A DNA stretch of 64,000 nt from Rhizobiales bacterium CCH3-A5 (GTDB lineage Bacteria; Pseudomonadota; Alphaproteobacteria; Rhizobiales; Beijerinckiaceae). The notes beneath the pieces are model-generated. The model was given only the letters and a program-made list of their open reading frames with translations, did no database searches and was not told the origin of the DNA. The stretch is taken from NCBI GenBank assembly GCA_001556025.1, contig LSIB01000072.1, positions 1 through 64,000 on the forward strand, given 5' to 3'. Each line of letters begins with the position of its first letter. The stretch's first letter is position 1. The position numbers were made by a program, and so were the translations under genes. Shown piece by piece: positions 54,042-63,144 of the stretch.

Positions 54042-55391
54042 TCAGAAGTCGCGCTGGATGCGGAGACGGCCAGCGAAGGCGTCGTCGCTCTTGATGCCGA
54101 TGCCGGCGAGACGGGCGCCGGTGTTCGACACCACGCCGACGCGCGAGCGCAGGTCGACATGCGAGTAGATGACCTCGACACCGATATCGAGACCCGAAAC
54201 CGGGGTCCAGATCAGGTTACCAGCGACGATCGTCTCGCGGGGATCCAGCGGACGAACGATGGCGCCGGCGCCGTAGGTGGCGAGCGGAGCGATCGAGCCG
54301 AGCTCGAGCTGCGAGTACGAACCGTAGATCTCCGAACGCAGCTGCGGGGTCCAGAAGTGACGGAACGCAGCGACGATCGACCAGCCGGTCGTGTTCTTGA
54401 TGTTGCCGGCCGGGGTGATGCCGATATCCGGAACCGCGATCGTGCCGAGACGGGCGATGCCCGAGGTGCCGTAGCCGAGGTAGCCGACGGCGCCGTCAGC
54501 ATAGGCGGCCTGCAGCCAGAAGACGTCGCCAGCCGCAAGGAACGGCAGGTTGATCTTCACGCCGCCCTGCACGGCGAAGCCGTACTCGTCGCCGCCGACC
54601 AGACCCGGGAGGGCGCTGATGACGGAACGCTGGGTGAGAGCACCCGACAGCTGGGCGGAGCCCCAACCCTGATCGACGCGCAGCGAGGCGACGACATCCG
54701 GGAAGTCCTGGCCGCCGACAGCGATGGCAGCGCCGGTGACGCGGTTGGCTGCAGCGTTCTCACGAGCGCCGGTGCCGGTGACGCGATCCTCGAGCGAGAT
54801 CGTGGCCGAGAAGCCCGAGCCGAACGTCGCGGTGTAGGCGAGGAGGTTCAGACGCGAGTCAGCCGTGCGCAGGGTCGAGAAGCCGTAGTCGTTGGCGTAG
54901 AAGTCGAAGAACGACTGCGCGCGACCAGCGGTGATCGGGCCGAACTGGATGAAGGCCAGGTCGAGCAGCGAAGCCGTGGCAGTGGCGGTGGTGCGAGCGG
55001 TGCCGGGGACGATGAGGCCCTGGTTGCCGCCGAAGGTGCCGCCGTAGAAGTTCGAGCTGTTGGTCAGCTCGAAGCGGAAGAACGTGCGCAGCGGGCCGTA
55101 GGCGGTCGCGGTGCGGGCGTCGATGTTGAGGCGGCCGCGAGCGCGGGTGCCGTAAGCGTCGAACTGCTCGCCGTAGCGATCACCGACGGTGTACTCGGCG
55201 CGAACACGACCGCTGACGCGCAGGCAGGTGTCGGTGCCGGGGATGAAGAAGAAGCCTGCGCCATAGGCGGAGCAGACGCGAACGTATTCGACCGGAGCGG
55301 CCTTCCTCGAGGGAAGATCGGCGGCCTGAGCCCCGGCAACCGCGGCGATACCGGCGGCAGAACCGAGGAGGAGGCTCTTAACGAGCTTCAT
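54042..55391 (-). CDS. alphaproteobacterial porin
   Basis: A 449-residue outer-membrane porin of the Rhizobiales type. It has a signal peptide (MKLVKSLLLGSAAGIAAVAG, cleavage after AQA) and the family opening ADLPSRKAAPVEYVRVCSAY, with CSAYGAGFFFIPGTDTCLRV holding the conserved cysteine pair. The remainder is beta-strand-rich with GRLNIDARTATAYGPLRTFF and a C-terminal strand ending QRDF. GGAGG lies six bases before the ATG at 55391. It has a 396-base upstream gap and its own terminator, as expected for an abundant protein. Confidence 0.93.
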   Translation of the reverse strand: MKLVKSLLLGSAAGIAAVAGAQAADLPSRKAAPVEYVRVCSAYGAGFFFIPGTDTCLRVSGRVRAEYTVGDRYGEQFDAYGTRARGRLNIDARTATAYGPLRTFFRFELTNSSNFYGGTFGGNQGLIVPGTARTTATATASLLDLAFIQFGPITAGRAQSFFDFYANDYGFSTLRTADSRLNLLAYTATFGSGFSATISLEDRVTGTGARENAAANRVTGAAIAVGGQDFPDVVASLRVDQGWGSAQLSGALTQRSVISALPGLVGGDEYGFAVQGGVKINLPFLAAGDVFWLQAAYADGAVGYLGYGTSGIARLGTIAVPDIGITPAGNIKNTTGWSIVAAFRHFWTPQLRSEIYGSYSQLELGSIAPLATYGAGAIVRPLDPRETIVAGNLIWTPVSGLDIGVEVIYSHVDLRSRVGVVSNTGARLAGIGIKSDDAFAGRLRIQRDF

Positions 55392-55787
55392 TGGTAACCT
55401 CCAAAATGAGTTTCGAGACCCTCGGGCTTTGGTCCGTTCCGTTTCGGCGGCCCCAGGAGACCAAACCGAAGAACTCGCCTCTTCCCGGCCTTTCGCCCAC
55501 GTCCCTGAACCATTCAGAGGCGAAGACGAAAAACAGCGACCGGGAACGTCCCGACGCATGATCACCATACGAATGCCGGGTTGCCGATCAACCTCGATCA
55601 CGCTGGCGAGAACCCCCAAGGGGTGCTTTGGAACCCGGTGTTGCAGGCGCGCCACGCTTTGACCGGCGAATTTTACCACCCCTTAACCAGGATCGCCGGA
55701 TCGCGCCTGAATCCAGGGACGGCGCGGCAGAATCGGGTGCGGCCGCGTCCACCTATCGAACGGCGAATCTGCCCGCAGAAAGCCTGA
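55392..55787. promoter_or_regulatory. 396-base gap upstream of the porin
   Basis: No coding frame here is supported. The gap separates the porin from the end of tamB, both on the minus strand, and must hold the porin promoter and leader. The only structure I can point to is a short 5-bp hairpin (ACCCC at 55612, GGGGT at 55620). No small RNA or known operator is recognised. Confidence 0.4.
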
Positions 55788-58700
55788 TCACCACTCCCAC
55801 TCGGCCCCGACGCCGACGGCCGCGCCGCCCTCGGCGTTCGTTTCGGCCTGCAGCTTGAGCCGGCGCGTCAGATCGATATTCACCGAAACGCCGCTGTCCT
55901 GCGGCCGCGCACCGGCTTTGAGCCCGACCGAGACGTTGTCGCTGATGGCGCGCGAGACGCCGACGGTCGGCCCGCCAGCGCCGACCTGGATGTCGAGATT
56001 GTCGACGCCGAGCGACCGGCGCAGGCGCTCGAACGAATCGTCGCCGCCGCCGCCAGCGAACTGCGCCGCCGTCTGCGCAAGCTGCAGCGCCTGGAAGGGC
56101 GAAAGCGACCCCGAGGCCCGGGCGAACAGGATCCGCGAGAGCACCTCGTCCTGCGGCAGATCGGGCGAGGAGCCGAAGGCGAAGCTCGGCTGGTCGGCCG
56201 GGCCGGTGACGAGGATGCGGGCGGTGACGTCCGCCGCCCGGGTCTCGGCGACGAAATCGAGTTCGGGAATCGTCCCGCCGGCGAAGCTGATGCGGCCGCG
56301 GCTGAAATCGAGCCGCTGGCTTGCGATGTTCAGCCGGCCGCGACGCAGGTCGAACCCGCCCGACAGCGCCGGCGCAGCCGAGGTTCCCGCGACGCGCAGC
56401 TCGCCACCGAGTTCGGCGTCGATGCCCCTGCCCCGGATGAAGACGCGGCTGGGGGCGGAGATGGTCAGGGCCAGGCCTGCGTCGAAGGCGGGCGCAGGCC
56501 GCGCGCCGCGTCGCGCCGGCGCTTGCGCCTTGCGCTGGGCGGCGAGTCGCGCGGCCGCCGTTCCCGTCGGGCGGATATGTTTGGCGCCGTCGACGGGACG
56601 CAGATTGCCGGGCAGCCGATCCGGCACCGCGACCTCCAGCGAGACGACGTCGACGCGTCCCTCGATGCGCGGGCGCTGCGCCAATGGTCCGGCCAGCGTA
56701 AGGTTCAGATCGGCTATGGCGGTGACGATGCCGTTCGAGACGAGCTGGGCGCGGTTGCCGCGCAGCGCGATCGTGCCCGGGAACCCGGCCGCCGGATCGA
56801 GCCTGACCTGACCGCTGGCCGAGAGCGTGCCGCCATTGGCGGTGCTGGCCGTCGCCCGTTCGATCGCGACCGCGTCGCCGCGCGCCGCGAGCCGGGCCTC
56901 GATGCCGGTAAGCCGCAGTCCCTGCAGCGCGTCGGTGAAAGAGCCGCCCGACAGCGTCGCCGTTCCGCTCAGGCGCGGCCCGGCGGCGGTGCCGGCGGCG
57001 GCGAGATCGACCGCGACCGCGCCGGTGAGGCGTTGGCCCTGCGCGGCGATCATCGTGTTGGCGAGCGCGGCGTCGAGGCGACCCTGCGCCTTCAGGTCGA
57101 GCGGTCCCGTCGCCGACAGCGGGGCCGTACCGCGGGCGGTCAGGCTGACGAAGCGGCCGGCCGCGAGCGAGGCGGTCACGCTGGTGCGGTTGCCGCTGAA
57201 CTGGCCCGAGCCCGTGATCTCGACCGGCGGCAGGCCGGCTCGCCGGGTTTCCGGCGTGGCGAGCCGCGCGATGCGCAGGCTCCAGGGGCCCGACAGCGCG
57301 TCGGAGCGCCCCGTCACCTGCGCCTGCGCGTTCAGCGTGCCGGCGAGATCGAGCTTCGGCGCGACGATGCGGGCGGCCGAAAGCGGTACGTCGGTCGCAG
57401 CCAGTTTGAGGTCGAGCGTGTCGCCGGCACGGCCGTCCAGCGTCAGGCTGCCGCCATCGATCGACAGAGCGAGGCCGGCAATGGTGACGCCGCCAGTCGA
57501 AAAGCCGATCGTGGCGGGATTGGCGAGCGCGATGCGGCGGCCGTCGCGGCTGGCGTTGAAGCTCGCCAGCTCCAGCCGCAGCGGCTGCGCCGGGACGAGC
57601 CTGCCGGCGCTGGTCAAAGCGAAACCGCGCGCATTGGCGCTAAGCGTGAGATCGCTCCCCTGCAGACTTCCCTTCGAATCGAGCCTGATCGCGGTAACGG
57701 GCTCGCCCGCCAGCACCGCGCGGTCGATCGCGACGCCGGCATCCAGGACCGGACGGCCGTAGAGATCGGCGGCATTCACCCGCGCGTCGAGCCGGTCGAT
57801 CGTGGCCGACGGTGCGACAAGCCTCGCGCCTTTCGCGGTCACATCAAGGTTCTGCCGGCCCTCGACGGTGTCGAAGGCAAGATCGGCGTCGAGCTGCCCG
57901 CCGAGCTTCGTCAGCGCCAGCGGCGACAGATCGTCGAGATTACGCGCGGCGAGAACGAGCCGGCCTGCGGCGCGGCTCGCCTGATCCAGCGTCAGCGCGC
58001 CGTTCAGGCGCACCGAGCCGATCGTGAGATCGAGATTCGAAAGGTTCCAGCCGTCGCCAGGCAAGCGCGCGAGGGCGACCGTGCCGCGCGCCGGCTTGGC
58101 GTCGATCTCGCCGTCCAGCGTGACGCGGGTGTCGAGCGCGCCCTGCAGATCACGAATCGTAGCGTCGATGGCGAGGCGCGGGATCGGGCGGCCAAGCGCC
58201 GCGGCGTTCGTCACGGCGAGATTCGCCGCCATGTCCAGCTTCGCTTGCGGACCGGTGATGCGCGCCGTCATCTCGCCCCGACCCGACAGCCGCGGATCGG
58301 CGCGTTTCAGGTCGGGCAATGTCACCGCCATGCGAAGGTCGGAGGACGCCTGCCCGACGCCGCCATCGGCGGTGAAGGCGACATGGCGGCCCGCGACGCG
58401 CAGGCCGGTGAAGGAGACGTCCCCGGCGAGCGCGCCGATCCGGCCGGCCAGCGTCAGCTCGCCGGCCAGCAGGCGGTCCAGCGCCAGCTCGCCTGTCGCC
58501 AGCGCGTCGGTCTTTCCGGTCAGGCTCGCGCCATAGGCGTTGTTCTTCGGCGTGGCGTCGAGATCGGCGGCGATCTCGGCCCGGCCCGACAGCGCCGTCC
58601 CCGCCAGCCCGCTCAGGCGGGCAAGATCGGGCAAGGTCGCCCCTAACCGGCCGAGGATGCGGGCCTGCCCGAGCTTTCCGCGATAGTCGAGCGCGAGCCC

Positions 58701-60116
58701 CGACATGCCGAGCGTCAGCGTCTCGAAATCGGCCGTGCCGTCATCATTGGCTGTACCGCGCATCGTGAAGGCGACGCGTTCGCCGACGGCCTGCGCCTGC
58801 GCGGGGTCGGCAAGCGCGATGCCGGTGGCGAGACCGTCGGAGACCAGCGCGACGCGGCTCCTGGCCTCACCGATCCTGCCGGTCGGCGTCGCGGTGAAGC
58901 TGAGGCCGAGCTTGCCGAGACGGCCGAGCGGCACGTTGGCGTCCTCGGCGTCGAGGGACGCCACGATGCGCGGGCCGGCGGCCGGACCCTGAATGGTCGC
59001 GTCGAAAGCGAGCTTGCCGATCGCCGTGCCCGACGCGACCGTCCTGCCGCCTTCATTGGGCCGGGCGGCGGCCGTCACCCGCAGATCGAGCGTCGCGTCG
59101 ACCCCGTAGCGGCCGGAGACGTCGAGCCGCGCCAGCGTCGAGACCAGGGCGAGCCGGCGGATGCCGATGCCGCCATCGTCGGCGAAGGAGACCGCGCCGT
59201 CGAGCCGCGTCGAGCCGGTGAATACGGGTGCGACGGGAGCGGGCATCAGGCCTTCGATGCGGGCGTCGAGCGCCAAAGCGAGTTCGCGCGCCGCGCCCGC
59301 CCGCGAGAGATTGGCGGAGCCTTGCGCGCCGATGGTCTCGCCGGCCGTGAAAGTCAGGTTGGAGCGGAAGGCGTCGAGCGGGCCATCGCCATTCAGGTCG
59401 AGCGTCACCGGCGGCAGGCCCGGCAGGTCGGCCAGACGCGCGATCAACCCGCCTTCCGGCTCCGCGACCTTGACCGCGAGCTGGAGCCGGGTGGATTGCG
59501 GCACGAATCCGAGCCGGACGGTGAACTCGCCCTGCCGGTCGATGCGACGGGCGTCGAAGGTGAGGTCCAGCCCCTCGGTCGGCGGGCCGAGCGTGGCGCG
59601 CCCCGTCGCGCCGATCCGGGCCGGCTCGCCGAGCACGGGCGCGCCAAGCGCCAGTTCGCCGAGCTGGAAGGCCTCGATCACGACCCGCAACGGCAGCTCG
59701 GGCAGGATCGGCGCATTAACCGTGGTGGCCGTTGCCGGCTGCGGCACCGGCTTGCGCAGAATTTCGAGCTTGCCGAGTTCGAGCCGGTTGACCTCCAGCC
59801 GCCGGAGCAGCAGCGCACTGCGGGTCCAGACCAGCCGGGCGCGATCGAGCCTGAGCCAGGGCCCGTCGCGATCCGACAGCACGATGTCGCGGATTGTGGC
59901 GTCGGATGAGAGCGCGCCGTCGACGGCGCCGATCGAGACCTGGCTGGTTTCTGTCGAGAGCGCCTTCGAGATCAGATCAGCGAGGACACCGCGCTCGGAC
60001 TGGGCGTTCTGGGCGAAGCCGGTCCAGCGCGCCGACGCGACGAGCCCGACCGCGAGCATGAGCGCGATCAGCGCCAGACGCGGCAGCCCGGACCGAATGA
60101 CGAGACGGCGCGCCAT
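55788..60116 (-). CDS. tamB: translocation and assembly module subunit TamB
   Basis: Very large (1442 residues) inner-membrane-anchored AsmA-like protein that spans the periplasm and works with TamA in outer-membrane protein insertion and lipid traffic. One N-terminal helix (PRLALIALMLAVGLVASARW) is followed by a long beta-rich repeat region rich in LxGxLxLxxA patterns. The diagnostic TamB C-terminal domain is present (RLNIASQRLDFSRGRISFAG, LPQDEVLSRILFARASGSLS and a final beta strand ending EWEW). The ATG shares a base with the tamA stop (TGATG). Confidence 0.94.
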   Translation of the reverse strand: MARRLVIRSGLPRLALIALMLAVGLVASARWTGFAQNAQSERGVLADLISKALSTETSQVSIGAVDGALSSDATIRDIVLSDRDGPWLRLDRARLVWTRSALLLRRLEVNRLELGKLEILRKPVPQPATATTVNAPILPELPLRVVIEAFQLGELALGAPVLGEPARIGATGRATLGPPTEGLDLTFDARRIDRQGEFTVRLGFVPQSTRLQLAVKVAEPEGGLIARLADLPGLPPVTLDLNGDGPLDAFRSNLTFTAGETIGAQGSANLSRAGAARELALALDARIEGLMPAPVAPVFTGSTRLDGAVSFADDGGIGIRRLALVSTLARLDVSGRYGVDATLDLRVTAAARPNEGGRTVASGTAIGKLAFDATIQGPAAGPRIVASLDAEDANVPLGRLGKLGLSFTATPTGRIGEARSRVALVSDGLATGIALADPAQAQAVGERVAFTMRGTANDDGTADFETLTLGMSGLALDYRGKLGQARILGRLGATLPDLARLSGLAGTALSGRAEIAADLDATPKNNAYGASLTGKTDALATGELALDRLLAGELTLAGRIGALAGDVSFTGLRVAGRHVAFTADGGVGQASSDLRMAVTLPDLKRADPRLSGRGEMTARITGPQAKLDMAANLAVTNAAALGRPIPRLAIDATIRDLQGALDTRVTLDGEIDAKPARGTVALARLPGDGWNLSNLDLTIGSVRLNGALTLDQASRAAGRLVLAARNLDDLSPLALTKLGGQLDADLAFDTVEGRQNLDVTAKGARLVAPSATIDRLDARVNAADLYGRPVLDAGVAIDRAVLAGEPVTAIRLDSKGSLQGSDLTLSANARGFALTSAGRLVPAQPLRLELASFNASRDGRRIALANPATIGFSTGGVTIAGLALSIDGGSLTLDGRAGDTLDLKLAATDVPLSAARIVAPKLDLAGTLNAQAQVTGRSDALSGPWSLRIARLATPETRRAGLPPVEITGSGQFSGNRTSVTASLAAGRFVSLTARGTAPLSATGPLDLKAQGRLDAALANTMIAAQGQRLTGAVAVDLAAAGTAAGPRLSGTATLSGGSFTDALQGLRLTGIEARLAARGDAVAIERATASTANGGTLSASGQVRLDPAAGFPGTIALRGNRAQLVSNGIVTAIADLNLTLAGPLAQRPRIEGRVDVVSLEVAVPDRLPGNLRPVDGAKHIRPTGTAAARLAAQRKAQAPARRGARPAPAFDAGLALTISAPSRVFIRGRGIDAELGGELRVAGTSAAPALSGGFDLRRGRLNIASQRLDFSRGRISFAGGTIPELDFVAETRAADVTARILVTGPADQPSFAFGSSPDLPQDEVLSRILFARASGSLSPFQALQLAQTAAQFAGGGGDDSFERLRRSLGVDNLDIQVGAGGPTVGVSRAISDNVSVGLKAGARPQDSGVSVNIDLTRRLKLQAETNAEGGAAVGVGAEWEW

Positions 60117-62128
60117 CAGAAGGCCTGCCCGATGCTGATATAGACCGCGGCCGGCTTGTCGCCCTTGCGCGGATTGAGCGGGGCGGCGACGTCGAGCCTG
60201 ATCGGGCCGATGGCGGTGTAGTAGCGCAGGCCGAGGCCGGCCGCCATCTGCAGCCGCTCCTTGAAATTCGGCACCGCCGATTCGAAGGCCATGCCAGCGT
60301 CGAAAAACGGCACGACGCCGATCGTGTCCGTGATCTTGATGCGGGCCTCGACCGAGCCCTCGAACAGGCTGCGCCCGCCGGTCAGGCGGCCGTCGGGGCC
60401 GAGCGGCGAGAGCGTGCGATAGGCATAGCCGCGCACCGAACCGCCGCCACCGGCATAGAAGCGCCGCGTCGCTGGGATGTCTGAGAGCCCCTCGCCGGCG
60501 ATCGAGCCCAAGCCCACGCGGCCGGCGAGGACATAACGCGCATCCTCGTCCAGCGCGTAATAGGCCGAGAGCGAGGCCTTGCTCTGGACGACGCCGATCG
60601 TCGAACCAAGGAAGGTCGGATAGGGGGTGACGGACGCCGTGGCGCGGATGCCGCGCGTCGGATCGAGCAGGCTGTCGGTCGAATCGTATTTCACCGAGAG
60701 CGGAATGCCGACCAGCGTGTAGTCGACCTGACCAAGCTGGTCGCTTGTCTGGCCGCGCTCCACCTCGATGCCGGCCGAGACAGAGAACGTGTCGCTGAAT
60801 CGCCGCTGGATCGCGGTCGTGACATTGGCGTAGCGGGCGGTGTAGCCGCCATAGCGGCTGGTGCCGATGCGCTCGCGCACGGCCGTGCCATCGAGCAGCC
60901 AGTCATAGCGGCTGCCATAAAGCGCGGGCTTCAGGAAGCTGAAGGAGAGCCGCCCGCCGATGTCGGAGCGCTCAAAATCGCCGATTTCCTGGATCTTGGT
61001 GCCGTCGATGCGCGGGGCGAGGAAAGTCGAGCCTTCCAGCCGCAGCCGCTCCGCGCCGCCAAACAGGTTGCGGTGCTCCCAATAGGTCTTCACCGCCGGG
61101 CCGTCGATGGTCGAATAGCGCGTCGAGAAGCCGAACAGGCGCTTTGGCCGCTCGGTGACGCCGAGCGAGAGCGGCAGGTTGCCGGCAGCGTCCAGCGCTT
61201 CCGCCTCGCGGATGCGGACGGAACCGACCGCGGGGATCGTCGCGATCGACTTTCGCGTGTCGGCGAGTTCCTTGGGCGAATAGGGATCGCCCGGTTCCAG
61301 ATAGATGAAGGAGCGCACGACGGCGGGCGGAATGTTGCCGGTCTCGCCGACCGAAATGTCGCCGAAGCCCGCGACCGGTCCGGGGGCGACGACATAGGTC
61401 ACATCCATGCTGCGCGCCGGATGATCGACGACGGGCCGCAGTTCGACGATTTTCGCCAGCGGCCGGGACTGGTTGCGCAGATGGTCGACGAGGGCAGCCT
61501 GCGCCGCGCGCAGGGAGGCCGAGGTCGCGGCATCGCCCGCCTTCAGCCGGGAAATTTTCGCGGGATCGGCGATGGCTGGGCTCAGCCCGCCGCCCGTCTC
61601 GACGACCGAGATGCTGCGCAAGGCGAAGACCGGGCCCGGCTGGACGCGGATCGCGATCGGCACCACCGAGCGATTGCGATAGCCTTCGAGCGCACGCACC
61701 AGCGCGGCGTTCGGCTCGGCGCCGACGCGCAGCGCAACACCGTCCACGACGACCTGCAACTCGGCGTTGTAGTACCCTTGAGACCAGAGCGCATCGACCA
61801 GCGGGTTAAGATCCGCCGCCATGCGCCGCGCCAGCGTCTCGCCATCGGGCGGGGCGTCCTGGCGCAGGCGGTAGAGCAGCGAGGCGTCCTGCAGGGTGCG
61901 CGTGAGCGCCTTGGCATCTGAAGCGTCGCCGACATCGAAGCTGAGCGCGTAGGGCAGCGTCGCGGCGGACACCTCAGGCGGCTTCTCCCGGCTGGTGAAC
62001 AGCCCGAAGACATCGAGGCTCGACAGATCGAACGCCATGGCGGGGCCGGGCTGGAAGGCCAGCAGGGTCGCGAAAGCGCAGCCGCTTCCGCCCGCCCATC
62101 TGCGGGACATTCCACGCCTCACCCGCAT
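60116..62128 (-). CDS. tamA: translocation and assembly module subunit TamA (Omp85 family)
   Basis: Outer-membrane Omp85-family protein of 670 residues. The N-terminus (CAFATLLAFQPGPAMAFD) carries a signal peptide. POTRA-like domains cover about residues 55-290 (LPYALSFDVGDASDAKALTR to PAVGSVRIREAE). The C-terminal barrel shows YAGGGGSVRGYAYRTLSP, the Omp85 VRGY signature, and a final strand VYISIGQAF ending in Phe. GGAGG is close to the ATG at 62128; Met7 is an alternative. Coupled to tamB by a one-base overlap. Confidence 0.94.
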   Translation of the reverse strand: MRVRRGMSRRWAGGSGCAFATLLAFQPGPAMAFDLSSLDVFGLFTSREKPPEVSAATLPYALSFDVGDASDAKALTRTLQDASLLYRLRQDAPPDGETLARRMAADLNPLVDALWSQGYYNAELQVVVDGVALRVGAEPNAALVRALEGYRNRSVVPIAIRVQPGPVFALRSISVVETGGGLSPAIADPAKISRLKAGDAATSASLRAAQAALVDHLRNQSRPLAKIVELRPVVDHPARSMDVTYVVAPGPVAGFGDISVGETGNIPPAVVRSFIYLEPGDPYSPKELADTRKSIATIPAVGSVRIREAEALDAAGNLPLSLGVTERPKRLFGFSTRYSTIDGPAVKTYWEHRNLFGGAERLRLEGSTFLAPRIDGTKIQEIGDFERSDIGGRLSFSFLKPALYGSRYDWLLDGTAVRERIGTSRYGGYTARYANVTTAIQRRFSDTFSVSAGIEVERGQTSDQLGQVDYTLVGIPLSVKYDSTDSLLDPTRGIRATASVTPYPTFLGSTIGVVQSKASLSAYYALDEDARYVLAGRVGLGSIAGEGLSDIPATRRFYAGGGGSVRGYAYRTLSPLGPDGRLTGGRSLFEGSVEARIKITDTIGVVPFFDAGMAFESAVPNFKERLQMAAGLGLRYYTAIGPIRLDVAAPLNPRKGDKPAAVYISIGQAF

Positions 62129-62244
62129 CCGCCCTCCGACGCCACCATCCCAGCACGCTACAGAATAAGACCGAACTGTGTTCCCAACATGATCGGAAAT
62201 ACGCGATTCAACTTCAAGTCGCGCAGCCGCTGCCGCAACTAGTC

Positions 62245-62997
62245 CTAACGCAGCGTCAGCGATACTGTGCCAAGCGGATCGAGGCGGGTGACGATCTCGC
62301 CCTTTCCGGGCGAGAGCACGCCGCCGCAAAGACTGCCCGTGGTGACGATCTGGCCGGCGCGCAGGCCGCCCATGAACTCAGCCCTGCGGTTCGCCCAGGC
62401 AAGGAACGGCGTCATCGGATCGCCATTGCCGTGGACGGCAGGCTGGTCGTAGAGCGTCACGCCGTTGAGCGAGATGAAGCAGGACAGACCGGCGAGGTCG
62501 TCCAACGCCTTGATGTCGAGTTCGGGGCCGAGAATGTAGCCGCCATGGCCCATGGCGTCGGCCAGCCAGAGCGGAAAGGCGACGACGCCGACCCAATCCG
62601 CGAGACGGCTCTCGACGATCTCGATGCCGAGAAAGGCCTTGTCGCAACAGGCCAGCAGTTCGGCGCGGGACCAAGGCTGGCCCGGCCGCATCGGCACGTC
62701 GCGCGCCAGCCGCAAGGCAAGCTCGATCTCGACGCGAAGCTCGGCCCCGATGGCGCCCTCATAGACGTCGCCGGGCGCGAGGTACGGCCCTGGCATCAGC
62801 CCGGCCACGGGCTCACCCTCGACGATCGCGACTTTCCAGCCGGCTTCCGCCATGCCGAGGCTCTCGGCGATGGCGGCCTGCACGGCAAAGCCGTCAGCCA
62901 CGGAGGCAGGCACGGGCTGGCTCGCCAGAGGCAGGATGGCCCTGTCGCGGCGGGCGGCGATCAGCGAATCGCGCAGCGTCTCGTTCGGTGTCGGCAT
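62245..62997 (-). CDS. 2-oxo-acid hydratase of the FAH family (MhpD-like)
   Basis: A 250-residue protein of the fumarylacetoacetate hydrolase / 2-oxopent-4-enoate hydratase fold. Signs are AVQAAIAESLGMAEAGWKVA, AELRVEIELALRLARDVPM (metal-binding Glu pair), AFLGIEIVESRLADW and VTTGSLCGGVLSPGKGEIVT near the end. It hydrates or dehydrates short 2-oxo acids from aromatic or sugar-acid breakdown. It is on the same strand as the DHDPS-family gene 147 bases upstream, so a shared catabolic role is possible. Substrate unknown. Confidence 0.82.
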   Translation of the reverse strand: MPTPNETLRDSLIAARRDRAILPLASQPVPASVADGFAVQAAIAESLGMAEAGWKVAIVEGEPVAGLMPGPYLAPGDVYEGAIGAELRVEIELALRLARDVPMRPGQPWSRAELLACCDKAFLGIEIVESRLADWVGVVAFPLWLADAMGHGGYILGPELDIKALDDLAGLSCFISLNGVTLYDQPAVHGNGDPMTPFLAWANRRAEFMGGLRAGQIVTTGSLCGGVLSPGKGEIVTRLDPLGTVSLTLR

Positions 62998-63144
62998 CGG
63001 CGTCTCGTCCCTGTCGCTGCCGCTCGATTTGCGCGGCGGGGCGCGGCGGCTGACAACGGTGCTACAACAGCGGGACGACGGCGAATACCCCCGGCGGGGC
63101 GACGCACTGCTGCGACAGGCGGTCGACAGCCGCCGCCAAGCAGC

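Noticed and set aside
56523..58646. 707-codon plus-strand open frame opposite tamB
   Set aside because: Arginine/glycine-rich shadow of tamB with no recognisable domain.
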